This document shows, one piece after another, positions 1 to 9,296 of a DNA stretch of 64,000 nt. Under the pieces are notes generated by a model that was given only the letters and a program-made list of their open reading frames with translations, did not search any database and was not told the origin of the DNA. Source of the DNA: Antedon mediterranea (taxonomy: Eukaryota; Echinodermata; Crinoidea; Comatulida; Antedonidae); contig NC_092670.1 of the NCBI RefSeq assembly GCF_964355755.1, positions 28,631,795-28,695,794 of the forward strand, written 5' to 3'. How positions within the stretch are numbered: position 1 is the first letter of the stretch; the number at the start of each line of letters is the position of its first letter. A program made the position numbers and the translations under genes.

Positions 1-1421
1 AAACAATTCACTGATTATTCTACTATGTATTTACAGTTTAAATTCTCTAAACTGTTACTGAATAATCAACTGTCTTTTGACTAAACAATTCACTGATTAT
101 TCTACTATGTATTTGCAGTTTAAATTCTATAAACTGTTACTGAATAATAAACGGTCTTTTGACTAAACAATTCACTGATTATTCTACTATGTATTTACAG
201 TTTAAATTCTCTAAACTGTTACTGAATAATCAACTGTCTTTTGACTAGACAATTCACTGATTATTCTACTATGTATTTGCAGTTTAAATTATCTAAACTG
301 TTACTGACTAATCAACTACTTTTGACTAGACAATTCACTTATTATTCTACTATTTACACACAGTTTAAATTATCTAAACTGTTACTGACTAATCAACTAC
401 ATTTTGACTAAACAATTCACTGATTATTCTACTATGTATTTACAGTTTAAATTCTCTAAACTGTTACTGAATAATCAACTGTCTTTTGACTAGACAATTC
501 ACTGATTATTCTACTATGTATTTGCAGTTTAAATTATCTAAACTGTTACTGACTAATCAACTACATTTTGACTAGACAATTCACTGATTATTCTACTATG
601 TATTTGCAGTTTAAATTATCTAAACTGTTACTGAATAATCAACTGTCTTTTGACTAGACAATTCACTGATTATTCTATGTGTTTGCAGTTTAAATTCTCT
701 AAACTGTTACTGAATAATCAACTGTCTTTTGACTAAAAAATTCACTGATTATTCTACTATGTATTTGCAGTTTAAATTCTCTAAACTGTTACTGAATAAT
801 CAACTGTCTTTTGACTAAAAAATTCACTGATTATTCTACTATGTATTTGCAGTTTAAATTCTCTAAACTGTTACTGAATTATCAACTGTCTTTTGACTAA
901 AAAATTCACTGATTATTCTACTATGTATTTGCAGTTTAAATTCTCTAAACTGTTACTGAATAATCAACTGTATTTTGACTAGACAATTCATTGATTATTG
1001 TACTATTTACACACAGTTTAAATTATCTAAACTGTTACTGACTAATCAACTACTTTTGACTAGACAATTCACTGATTATTCTACTATGTATTTGCAGTTT
1101 AAATTATCTAAACTGTTACTGACTAATCAACTACTTTTGACTAGACAATTCACTTATTATTCTACTATGTATTTGCAGTTTAAATTCTCTAAACTGTTAC
1201 TGATTAATCAACTACATTTCGACTAGACAATTCACTGATTATTCTACTATGTATTTGCAGTTTAAATTATCTAAACTGTTACTGACTAATCAACTACATT
1301 TTGACTAGACAATTCACTGATTATTCTACTATGTATTTGCAGTTTAAATTATCTAAACTGTTACTGACTAATCAACTACATTTTGACTAGACAATTCACT
1401 GATTATTCTACTATGTATTTG
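1..1421. repeat. 82-bp tandem satellite (about 17 copies)
   Basis: Head-to-tail copies of a unit of about 79-82 bp that begins near AAACAATTCACTGATTATTC. The first two starts are at 1 and 83. Each unit holds the inverted pair (A/G)CAGTTTA ... TAAACTG(T/C) around a 7-bp loop, so every monomer can form a short hairpin. Copies differ by point changes (ACTAAACAA or ACTAGACAA; AATTCTC or AATTATC) and a few small indels. Two sub-types are interspersed, which suggests local gene conversion or block duplication. The array runs off the left edge and stops near 1421 inside the last exon of the minus-strand gene. Open frames through it are repeat artefacts. Confidence 0.97.
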
Positions 1422-1486
1422 CAAATCTTCATAGTTCTATAGAAAACTTGCAATGCTTTTAAATAATTTCTTGCTACTGCATGCCA
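1403..1486 (-). CDS. Terminal exon ending inside the satellite
   Basis: Acceptor TTTTTAATTTCAG is followed in phase 0 by WHAVARNYLKALQVFYRTMK and then ICKYIVE and a TAA stop at 1405-1403. The last eight or so codons and the stop lie in satellite sequence. Either the array expanded into the gene's 3' end or the original C-terminus was lost and replaced. No polyadenylation signal can be assigned because the repeat follows at once. Confidence 0.5.
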   Translation of the reverse strand, partial: WHAVARNYLKALQVFYRTMKICKYIVE

Positions 1487-4400
1487 CTGAAATTAAAAAC
1501 ATAAACCTACCTTTGGATGGATCCTCCTCATTTTGTCATATAACTGTTGAAATTCATAGTAATGGAGAACTGGATTTTTGTTATCGACTTCTCTTGCCTA
1601 CAAAAAAAAATAAAAATTGTATTTAATAATGTGATGGTGATTATTACAATTAAATAGATAATACATAAACATTAAACATACTGTTCTTTTTGGCACATGA
1701 CCCTCTTCTATTTGTCTGCCAAACAATTTAAATACAGCGTCCATAACGTCTTGGTTGTCGAATTTCGACTTTGGGCCATGTTTGCTTAGAGGATGGCTTA
1801 CAGACTAGTTATATTGAAAGTAGAAAAATAATAAAGTCAAATTAATAGGTGAAATAAGTTTTACAGAAAATGTACTTTAAGTATTTCAAATGAGAATTGT
1901 ATTGATGTTTTAGATAACAATAATAATGACAATAATACCAGGAGTAATTAAAGTGCTTGTAAGATTATCTGGTGGATGATGTTAATATGAAATTGTATGC
2001 CACATATGGATTTGATTATGGGTGATTAGCATAGATTAAATTAAAATAAAATAAACACATTCTATAAACTCAGTACTACACAAAACTAAAAATGCATGCA
2101 GTTATTTGGTGGTTGATGTTAAAATAAAAGTGTATGCCACATCAGGATTTCAACCCGAGACAAGAGTGTCGATGCTCTACCAGCTGAGCTATGATAGCAT
2201 CCTATAAAAGAAATAGATTTTAGTGATTAGCATGGATTAACACATTCTATAAACCACTAAACAAACAAAAAACGTGCATGCAGTTATCTGGTGGATGATG
2301 TTAATATGAAAGTGTATGCCACATCAGGATTTGAACCCGAGACCTTCGACAAGAGTGCCGATGCTCTACCAGCTGAGCTATGATAGCATTCTATAAAAGA
2401 AATAGATTTTAGTGATTAGCATGGATTAACACATTCTATAAACTACTAAACAAATAAACATGCATGCAGTTATCTGGTGGATGATGTTAATATGAAAGTG
2501 TATGCCACATCAGGATTTGAATCTGAGTGATTAGCATAGATTAAATTAAAGTAAAATAAACACACAAACACATTCTATAAACTACTAAAAAAAAAAAAAA
2601 CATGCATGCAGTTATCTGGTGGATGATGTTAATATGAAAGTGTATGCCACATCAGGATTTGAACCTGAGACTTTCAACAAGAGTGCCGATGCTCTACCAG
2701 CTGAGCTATGATAGTATTCTATAAAAGAAATAGATTTTAGTGATTAGCATGGATTAACACATTCTATAAACCACTAAAACAAAATATTAAAAATTAAATA
2801 CACAGTTATTGAGTGGATGATGTATGACACATCAGGATTTGAACTAGATGTAAATGTTCAGAAATAGGGTTATTTATTTATTATAAAATTATGTGTGAAT
2901 ATTTTTGCCTTTAAAATAGTTTACTTTTCCCATTCTCCTAGTTTAATTTAATAAAATTAAAATTGCCAATCATCCAATGCCTGAAATAAAAGGTAACATA
3001 CTACATTTTTATATATCAATAGTAAAAGTAAAAGGATAGCCAGCCAGACAACCATAATAATATTGTGCAAGAATGCACCCAGATAGATTAAGGGTACTTG
3101 GAAATCAATTAACTACTACTGTACTTAGTTTAGTAAAAGGATTTTGATCATTTACATAGTGACCTTGTCCTGGTAAATACAGGTGAACCTTAGAACAATA
3201 TCATAATCAACATTTTACCTATACCTAATTACCTTTACTAACACAATGACTAAATAAGCTAGGATTAAGGTTAGTTTTAGTTATTTCTCCTAGTTTCTCC
3301 TAGTCTTTACCTAATAACATACAATATGATAAATCTTATGATTATCAATACATTTTATGGATAAAGAAATAATATAAAAAACATACCAACTATGCTTTTA
3401 ATTGTTTTCTCAGATTTTCTGAGATAATGGGATTGTTCGTCCGCCGAAACTAGATCACCTTAAAAGAAAATTAAAACATATTATTATTATTATTTCAATT
3501 TAAATAATATGACTTTCAAACATTTGATGAAAAGAAAAACTTTAATTCAGTAGATGTTACCTTCAATTTCTTCGTGCTTTTTGGCCTTCTCTTCAGAAAT
3601 GCGTTTTCTGAGAGCTTTGCTCAGGCCTTTGCATGCATCTTTGCACTTGTATATTTTGGCAAGCGAAACAGATTTAGATTCGTATATTGAAATGTAGTCC
3701 AATATTTTCACAAAGGAGCACAGGTAGTGTCTTAACGTGGAGCCAGCAAGCTTCAATTGTAAATGGCTAACAGCACTAAACAATTATTTTTAAAAAAATG
3801 AAAAGAAGAGTACAATACACAAAAATCAAATATTAAAATATGTAATATCTTCATTATAGTAATTAGGATCGAGTGATTCATGGTAACTTCACATGGTTTA
3901 AAATTCAATTCAAATTCAACTTAACATTTATTTCTTCCTTCAAGAAAATGAAGGTAGCAGGCAATAATACATTATACTCACAATCTATAGCTGACATTTA
4001 AGAAAACTTTTTATTTTAATGCTAAATGAAATTTAAATTGTTTGGCTTCTTCCTTTTTCTATTAATATAATTGTAATAAAAAAATGTTACGTCTTTAATA
4101 TCTTTGGAGAATATCCCTTCTCCCCTGCTTCACTCCAAATTCCCTCTATCTCCTTTATGACCTGTGCTGCATGCTTTGCCGGTATTTTTAAAGTTTCTAA
4201 CATGTAGGCCTTGAACCGGCTCATTGTTGTAGATGGCTCTATAGAAGTTAAAAAGACTTTAATGACATTAAAAATAAGTCCATTCTTGGAAAACAAAGTT
4301 CAGGATCCGAAAGTTGACCCATGACATAATTATTATTATATTACAATTGTTATTACAGTAATTTTATTTATTAGTGTCTGGGATTGGTTATCTAAATTAA

Positions 4401-7400
4401 TAGTAATTATTTGGGATAAAGAGAACTTTGTATTTGACCTAAATGTAGTAGTTAGTAGTAGAAATTAGGTAATTATAATTCTCCAGCATAGATAAAATGA
4501 ATTGTTTTTGTCAATAAAAGGTACACATTTATTTTTAAATTGAAACTATTAATTATCTATCAAAAAATGAAACTTTATAATAATTTTATAAATAAAAGGT
4601 TACCTGCAAATTTACAGACTTTTTGTTGTCTGAACTTAATATATTCAGGACTGCCAACCAAAAAAAAAATGTAAATGTATAACTTACCTATATAACTTTG
4701 ATTTGCATCACAATTAAGCTAAGAAATTAGCATGGATTAAGACATACAGCGAAAATTAAAGTATTTAAAAACAATTACAAAGTAAATAAAAAATAAACAT
4801 GCATGCAGTAATCTGGTGGATGATGTTAATATGACAGTGTATGCCACATCAGGATTCGAACCCGAGACCTTCGACAAGAGTGCCGATGCTCTACCAGCTG
4901 AGCTATGATAGCATTCTATAAAAGAAATAGATTTTAGTGATTAGCATAGATTAACACATTCTATAAACTACTAAACAAAAAAAACATGCATGCAGTTATC
5001 TGGTGGATGATGTTAATATGAAAGTGTATGCCACATCAGGATTTGAATCTGAGTGATTAGCATAGATTAAATTAAAATAAAACAAACATACAAACACATT
5101 CTATAAACTACTAAACAAATAAACATTCATGCAGTTATCTGGTGGATGATGTTAATATGAAAGTGTATGCCACATCAGGATTTGAATCTGAGTGATTAGC
5201 ATAGATTAAATTAAAATAAAACAAACACACAAACACATTCTATAAACTACTAAATAAATAAACATGCATGCAGTTATCTGGTGGATGATGTTAATATGAA
5301 AGTGTATGCCACATCAGGATTTGAATCTGAAAAATTAGCATAGATTAAATAAAATAAAAACAAACATACAAACACATTCTATAAACTACTAAACAAATAA
5401 ACATGCATGCAGTTATCTGGTGGATGATGTTAATATGAAAGTGTATGCCACATCCGAATTTGAATGTGGTGGATTTAAGCATAGATTAAAATAAAACAAA
5501 CACACATTCTATTAAATACTAACAAAATAATAAATAATTTTAAAGTGTACTGCATGTACACCTCAAAATTTGGACCTGAGACAGAGTGGTGATACTCTAC
5601 GAACTCTAAAAAATAGATTTTTGTAATTAACATACATATTTTAAAAAAAAATAAACAATAAACAAACAATTATAATAGTTGGAAATACATTACTACTCTA
5701 CACACTATTTCTTGGTCTGAAATAAAACAAAAAATTTAATTTAACATTTGATTGAACATATATCTGCTAAAGTTGAAAGAATTTTAACTTACAGGGAATT
5801 TATGCTTCCTTTGCAGATGCATGTCATACCTTGCCAGGTTTTTAGCCGAACATCCAGGCACACTGCAGGAATGTCTGGCCTTTTTTTTCCCCCTTTATCA
5901 TTAGTATCTAGAAAACTTTAAATGATACACTCATGATAACTAGATAAAACATACAAAACTGTTTATCATTTTTCAATAATCCAATCACAGTATTCAATTC
6001 ACCCAAAAATAGAAACCATTGAGAATGTTTGGTTTTCAATACATTACAAGTGCAGTTTTCGGTTTCCAGTATTGGTAGAGTTAACTAGTAAAATATTCTA
6101 TAAAAAAGAAACTGCAAACAAAACTAAGATAAATAAAAATATGTAATTTATTATATTTAGCTGAAGAAACTCCATGTTATACTTAACAATATGTTATTTA
6201 TAATTTAGCTGGTAACCACATGAAAAAAATTGTTCATAATGAATGAAGTACTCACCTTTTTCTAGCATCAGCAACCATGTTTTTAATTATTTCTCTATTT
6301 ATTATTTTGTGGGCCTTTTCCAGATGGCTGGCAAGGTACCTGCTTATGCGGCCACACAGAATGCATGTTAACAATTTTCTGTTCTGTAGGCAATAATAAA
6401 CCATGACTATTTTGAATGAATGCTTTAAGGTCTATTCATTATCAACAACCAATATCAAAATATAAAATTTTATATTATTTGTATTCAATAAAAAAAACTA
6501 TTTTAATGAAGTTAAATAATTTAAGACTTCAGTAACCACAGATGTAAACTACAACTATCTACGGTAATTAGATTTTTGATGCTAATCTACAGGGAAAATT
6601 TAATCTAGCTAAATTGATAATAAAAAAAAAAAGGAAACAAAGTTTAAGTTAATATTTTACTTCAAATTAAGTACAAAAGTATATTCAATATGCTACTTTC
6701 CCTTACAGCTTTCTTCTTTTCTATGTCCTTCCTAATAAAAACAAAATACAACACATAGGTATTAAAGGAAAAGTACTGATAAAGTAATATAATATTTCAT
6801 GTTAACTGTATATAACTACCGTATTTTTATTTTTACATTATTTAATAACATAGCATTTAGGGCCTAAGTGATCCATTGGCTGTTTATTTTAATTACAGTA
6901 TTAGTCAAAAAATATTATATTTACTTTTTTCCCTTCTTTTGAAAATCACTATACCTAAACAAATTAAAAAAATATTGTTATGGTTATAGTAATAACTAAA
7001 GTTAACACAAATAAGGATGCTCAATAGTATATGTTTTGCTACATAATAAGCTCAATCTAGAAAAATAATACTGGTAAATTTTAGAAAATGATAAACTATG
7101 TTCATTCTAGAATGTCTAAATACAAAACAGTTCATAACTTACATCTCAACTACCTCCTCTTCTTTTTCCTCGTCTTCTTTCTCGCTTTCTTCTTCTTCTT
7201 CTTCTTCCTCCTCCTCCATCTCCTCCTCCTCCTCCATGTTTTCCTCTTCCTCCATTTCTTCTTCCTCGTCTTCTTTCTCATTTTCTTCCTCCTCCATGTT
7301 TTCCTCTTCCTTATTTTCTTTCTTCTCAAATTCTCCATCCTCACTTCTATTAATAGTTCACAAAGTACACACAAATATTGTAGGTGTATTAAAATAAAAG

Positions 7401-8686
7401 TCGAAAAAAAAAACTATTTATAGACCTACTATGAAATAATATAGAAATTATATAAGCATGTATGTTTGCACAAATTAGAATAGATGTTTGGCTTTAGGTA
7501 AATAAACAACAGCATATATCCTATTCTTCGTTAACAAAATAATTTCAAGTATTTATTTTTTAACAAAAATAAGTTTGAATTGTATGGTGTGAATAATAAA
7601 GTATAAATAATTACGTCAAAATAAAACAAAATTGTAAATTTATGGCAAAAATGGTTTATCACAGATAACAAATCACCCGACTTAACTAACTGGTTAATTA
7701 TTGAACCGATTAATATTAAAATTTGCAAGGTAGGCTCAAATTAAACCCTAGCCATCAGCGCAAGATCAGTAATCTGGATGTCGTGGTTCATACAAACACA
7801 ACAGATTTATTCTCAAATTGGATACTTACACTTTGTCAGACATGTAGTCTTCTTTGCTACTAATAATAAAATTAAACAAATATTGTTAGTTAATTTTTAC
7901 TTTGAAAAACAAATACAGGCTCTAATTATTAACCTTATTTATTTCATTAAAGCAAATAATTAAAAAAATCATTTCAAACCCTTACTTTTTTATCATTATG
8001 AATAAAAATGAATAAAGGTTTGTTTATAACATGTCATTTTTCAAGAAGGCTGTACCAACGAAGATACAATATTGGAATTAAAAATAAAATACTTACCATC
8101 TAAATTTGTCATGGATGTAAAAATGGAGTAATTTATCAATAAATTTCTAACTATACTTACCAGTCTTCATGATTAAAAAAAATCGCTTTCAGTTAATTCA
8201 TCAGGTTGCTATAAAAAAATAATGTTATTATTATTGTATATTTGTTACAAATAATTAAACTAAAGTTATCCGTAACTATTATTACATAGTGCAGTATTAT
8301 TATTACTTTTCTAAGGCTTAACCTTACTTTTATATACTGTACTTGAAAAAGTTGAATTCCATGACTAAGATAAGCTCTAGATAAATGGATTATTACATTT
8401 GTGATTCAGCCAAGGAGCATTATCAGTACGGGACATGTCAGCTCATTTAGGAGATTAGATTAGTAATGACGTACATTTTATAAAAAGTCTGCTTTAGCGA
8501 TAACATTTTATAAACTTAAAATACCAACAACTGACGACAACCATTTGGTCCAGCATAAAATCTGGATGTTTCAGTATACAAAGCGAGTTGAATCGCTCCA
8601 CCAAACCTGGAATAAATCATCCTGGATTCAGGTAAATTTAGGTAAATGAATTGTTTACTTACGGGTGAATTACAAAAACGGTCCAT
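1403..8686 (-). CDS. Multi-exon gene (model): acidic, two zinc fingers, recombinase-like helical region
   Basis: I rebuilt this gene from exons on the minus strand whose GT-AG borders and codon phases agree. The order from the start is 8686-8663, 8621-8580, 8208-8161, 7859-7830, 7346-7143, 6954-6925, 6731-6707, 6383-6256, 5874-5793, (4650-4604 uncertain), 4284-4091, 3775-3561, 3458-3387, a gap, 1804-1682, 1597-1511 and 1486-1403. The product would be about 460 residues: a Glu-rich stretch (about 48-116), finger 1 (about 141-159), finger 2 (about 180-201), a helical part containing STLRHYLCSFVKILDYI (about 280-296), and a basic C-terminal part. Similar proteins of unknown function occur in fish and invertebrates. 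The similarity to tyrosine-recombinase core-binding domains is my inference. One exon has a frame-breaking extra T, and one exon of phase 1 to 0 is missing from the model. Confidence 0.7.
1511..1597 (-). CDS. Exon: C-terminal domain, second part
   Basis: Acceptor TTTTTTTGTAG and donor AAAG|GTAGGT bound 87 bases, 29 codons in phase 0 at both ends. The product includes NPVLHYYEFQQLYDKMRRIH, consistent with a continued helical domain. Confidence 0.7.
1682..1804 (-). CDS. Exon: C-terminal domain, first part
   Basis: Acceptor ATAACTAG and donor GTATGT bound 123 bases, 41 codons in phase 0. The product begins SVSHPLSKHGPKSKFDNQDV and continues MDAVFKLFGRQIEEGHVPKR. I recall the pattern of a short helical domain with I-x-x-G-x-V-P from C-terminal regions of related fish proteins, but a search is needed to confirm it. 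It joins the next exon in phase 0. Confidence 0.7.
2040..2860 (-). repeat. Tandem tRNA-derived SINE units, array 1
   Basis: Four to five consecutive units of about 160-180 bp share the order ACACATTCTATAAACTACTA, an A-rich piece, CATGCATGCAGTTATCTGG, GTGGATGATGTTAATATGAA and then a tRNA-like head read on the minus strand. Heads at 2135-2198, 2317-2387 and 2645-2715 keep the A box and B box. Those near 2505 and 2830 are cut within the T arm. The array lies in an intron of the minus-strand gene, in the sense orientation of its tRNA-like parts. Confidence 0.85.
2317..2387 (-). repeat. tRNA-like head of SINE unit
   Basis: On the minus strand the 71 bases start GCTATCATAGCTCAGCTGG, with GCTC/GAGC as D stem and GGTTCAAATCC as T loop. 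The anticodon arm (TCGGC-ACTCTT-GTCGA) has a six-base loop and the acceptor stem is imperfect, so this is a degenerate tRNA-derived pol III promoter. It is unlikely to be a working tRNA. Confidence 0.75.
2861..3386. other. Intron sequence, nothing recognised
   Basis: AT-rich sequence between the SINE array and the exon at 3387. A pyrimidine-rich acceptor (CTTTTATTTCAG, minus strand near 2990) is followed by a quick stop in the needed phase. The missing phase 1-to-0 exon may be here, but I could not pin it down. Confidence 0.4.
3387..3458 (-). CDS. Exon after the helical domain
   Basis: Acceptor TTCTTTTAAG and donor GTTG|GTATGT bound 72 bases reading DLVSADEQSHYLRKSEKTIK, starting with the two bases that complete a Gly codon from the exon before. 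It leaves one base, so the next exon should begin with two. The next exon I can see (1804) begins in phase 0, so at least one exon of phase 1 to 0 lies unseen in 1805-3386 or has been lost. Confidence 0.7.
3561..3775 (-). CDS. Exon: core-binding-like helical domain
   Basis: Acceptor ATTGTTTAG and donor GAAG|GTAACA bound 215 bases. The exon reads AVSHLQLKLAGSTLRHYLCS then FVKILDYISIYESKSVSLAK, followed by KCKDACKGLSKALRKRISEE. The pattern S-T-L-R-x-Y-L-x-S-x-x-x-x-L-D-Y-I resembles the SAM-like N-terminal domain of tyrosine recombinases and Crypton-related proteins. That is inference by eye; no catalytic domain (R..H-x-x-R..Y) follows in the visible exons. Phase 2 in and phase 1 out both match neighbours. 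Confidence 0.75.
4091..4284 (-). CDS. Exon 10/11: helical domain, first part
   Basis: Acceptor CTTTGTTTTCCAAG and donor GAC|GTAACA bound 194 bases in phase 0 to 2. The product starts NGLIFNVIKVFLTS and continues with helix-rich sequence including MSRFKAYMLETLKIPAKH and a WSEAGEKGYSP turn. The TTG-initiated longer frame is not needed, because a stop lies just upstream of the acceptor. The next exon supplies the missing base of the Thr codon. Confidence 0.75.
4604..4650 (-). CDS. Possible exon, phase does not fit
   Basis: An excellent acceptor (about ten Ts, then GGTTGGCAG) and donor (GCAG|GTAACC) bound 47 bases. Two frames are open (PEYIKFRQQKVCKFAG or LNILSSDNKKSVNLQ). The second ends in phase 0 as the next exon needs, but it would require a preceding phase-1 donor, whereas exon 9 ends in phase 0. 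Either a small exon between is missing, or this one is alternative or decayed. Confidence 0.3.
4720..5660 (-). repeat. Tandem tRNA-derived SINE units, array 2
   Basis: Six units of the same family as 2040-2860. Only the first (head at 4842-4912) keeps a full tRNA-like part. The next four end at the same point, TTTGAATCTGAG, and pass straight into TGATTAGCATAGATTAAA. The last (near 5560) is diverged. The identical truncation shows that these units multiplied as tandem copies of an already deleted monomer rather than by separate insertions. Confidence 0.85.
4842..4912 (-). repeat. Best-preserved tRNA-like SINE head
   Basis: On the minus strand it has an A box TAGCTCAGCTGGTAGAGC and a perfect B box GGTTCGAATCC, with T stem TCGGG/CCTGA closed. 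The anticodon loop is one base short and the acceptor pairs only partly, so a functional tRNA is unlikely. The parent may be a Lys or Glu tRNA, which is uncertain. Confidence 0.75.
5793..5874 (-). CDS. Exon 9: zinc finger 2
   Basis: This exon encodes a second finger, CSVPGC ... HLQRKH: C-x4-C, ten residues, then H-x4-H, ending KFP before a strong donor (CCT|GTAAGT) in phase 0. The acceptor is uncertain because the upstream bases are purine-rich. GGCCAG|A gives the right phase with exon 8, and an AAAG about 18 bases further upstream would too. The finger itself is convincing. Confidence 0.7.
6256..6383 (-). CDS. Exon 8: zinc finger 1
   Basis: Acceptor ATTGCCTACAG and donor GTGAGT flank 128 bases in phase 0. 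The exon encodes a short C2H2-like finger, CILCGRISRYLASHLEKAH: C-x2-C, then HL and a final H four residues later. A basic helix (INREIIKNMVADARK) follows. The C-to-H spacing is shorter than in the classic 12-residue finger. The R-x-L-x-x-H-L pattern is seen in invertebrate and fish proteins of unknown function. DNA or RNA binding is inferred. Confidence 0.8.
6707..6731 (-). CDS. Exon 7 of the zinc-finger gene
   Basis: A 25-base micro-exon between TTTTATTAG and GTAAGGGAAA reads KDIEKKKA and ends in phase 0, which matches the next exon. Such tiny exons are easily missed by gene finders. Confidence 0.65.
6925..6954 (-). CDS. Exon 6 of the zinc-finger gene
   Basis: A 30-base micro-exon between TTTGTTTAG and GTAAATATAA reads YSDFQKKGK. 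It needs two bases at its start (AT+G gives Met) and leaves two at its end (AA+G gives Lys), so the phases fit on both sides. It begins the basic stretch before finger 1. Confidence 0.65.
7143..7346 (-). CDS. Exon 5: Glu-rich acidic domain
   Basis: Acceptor TATTAATAG and donor GTAAGTTATG bound 204 bases. These encode an extremely acidic, low-complexity stretch of about 67 residues, mostly Glu in runs such as MEEEEEMEEEEEEEEEE with some Asp, Lys, Asn and Met, ending VVE plus a split Met codon. The start phase matches exon 4 and the end phase (AT) completes to ATG with exon 6. The purine-rich GAG/GAA tract is prone to slippage, so length polymorphism is likely. Opposite-strand frames rich in Ser, Phe or Leu are shadows. 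Confidence 0.7.
7830..7859 (-). CDS. Exon 4 of the zinc-finger gene
   Basis: A 30-base exon lies between TTATTATTAG and GTAAGTATCC. It reads SKEDYMSDK, starts needing two bases and ends with two left over. Both phases match its neighbours. The acidic composition continues into the next exon. Confidence 0.6.
8161..8208 (-). pseudogene. Exon 3, frame broken at an 8-T run
   Basis: A strong acceptor (pyrimidine-rich, ending TATAG) and donor (GTAAGT) bound 48 bases. The exon reads QPDELTESDFF and then meets TAA directly after eight Ts. With seven Ts it would read on as NHED and end in phase 2, exactly the phase the next exon (7859-7830) needs. So either the genome has a one-base frameshift or the assembly has a homopolymer error. 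Confidence 0.55.
8580..8621 (-). CDS. Exon 2 candidate of the zinc-finger gene
   Basis: An acceptor (TGAATCCAG) precedes 42 bases reading DDLFQVWWSDSTRF in phase 0. The donor GTATAC is weak. Without splicing, the frame meets TGA a few bases later. The exon joins exons 1 and 3 in phase. An alternative acceptor (TTATTCCAG) lies 15 bases downstream in the same frame. Confidence 0.4.
8663..8686 (-). CDS. Exon 1 (start codon) of the zinc-finger gene
   Basis: ATG at 8686-8684 opens MDRFCNSP and is followed by a consensus donor GTAAGT at 8662-8657, ending in phase 0. The same exon lies in the duplicated block at 22173-22150. The start is chosen because it is the first ATG before a strong donor and the later exons join in frame. 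No expression evidence is available. Confidence 0.5.
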
Positions 8687-8805
8687 TTTGAAATAATCTG
8701 TGGAACAAATGATACATTTTTTGAAGAAAAAAAAAGCACTGAAGCCAGGGGTAGCATATACTTGCTAATGAGAAGGGCCTACTGTGGTCCAACTTTTAAT
8801 ACCCT

Positions 8806-9296
8806 CTCCTTTATGCTAGGCCTAGGGGCCTACTCTAACCTAGCTAGTGTGGTATGATTGATAGGCCTAGCTAGAGACTAGGCCTATACATGACATAGGC
8901 CTACACCTAACCTCCTATCTAGGCTACAGACAGATTCAGCCAACTAGGCTAGGCCTAAACTATTATTAACCTAGCCTAGGCCTAGCTAGGTAGACCAGGC
9001 TAGTAGGCCCTATAGCCTGGCCCAAGGAGGTAGGTTTAGTTCCTACCCTATCTAGGCCTATAATAATACTTTAATACGCAGGCCTAGGCCAAGCTAGGTA
9101 GGCTATGCCTCCTAGGCTAGGCCTAGCTAAGCTAGCTAGGACCTAGCCTAGCTAGGAGGGCTTATTAATTATTGTTAGGCCTCTAGCTAGCTAGCTAGGC
9201 CTAGCCTAGCTAGGCCTAGCCCTCTAGGGCCTAGGCTAGTAGGCCTAAGCCTAACTAGGGGCCTCTAGGCTAGGCCTAGGCCTAGGCTAGGCCACA
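8806..9296. repeat. TAGGCCTA / CTAGCTAG palindrome-rich tract
   Basis: About 490 bp built mostly of overlapping TAGGCCTAG, CTAGCTAG and AGCCTAGG words, nearly every one self-complementary. The tract lies directly upstream of the proposed start of the minus-strand gene and recurs in copy B (22310-22715). Such words are, from memory, frequent in echinoderm genomic sequence. It could fold into many alternative hairpins. Confidence 0.9.

Noticed and set aside
975-1226. 83-codon frame in the 82-bp satellite
   Set aside because: It only repeats the satellite translation (QLLLTRQF-type units) and has no gene-like context.
1-1421. CRISPR array
   Set aside because: The repeats are contiguous with no unique spacers, and the context is eukaryotic.
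4842-4912. Functional tRNA gene
   Set aside because: The B box is perfect, but the anticodon loop is one base short, the acceptor pairs poorly, no terminator T-run follows directly, and the unit is part of a tandem SINE array.
7088-7423. Plus-strand frames rich in Phe/Leu or Ser opposite the acidic exon
   Set aside because: They are antisense shadows of the GAG/GAA-rich exon 7143-7346, which has matching splice sites and phase.
8104-8106. Three-base micro-exon (ATG between TTTAG and GTAAGT)
   Set aside because: It would create TGA with the preceding phase-2 codon; the splice-like sites are probably chance.
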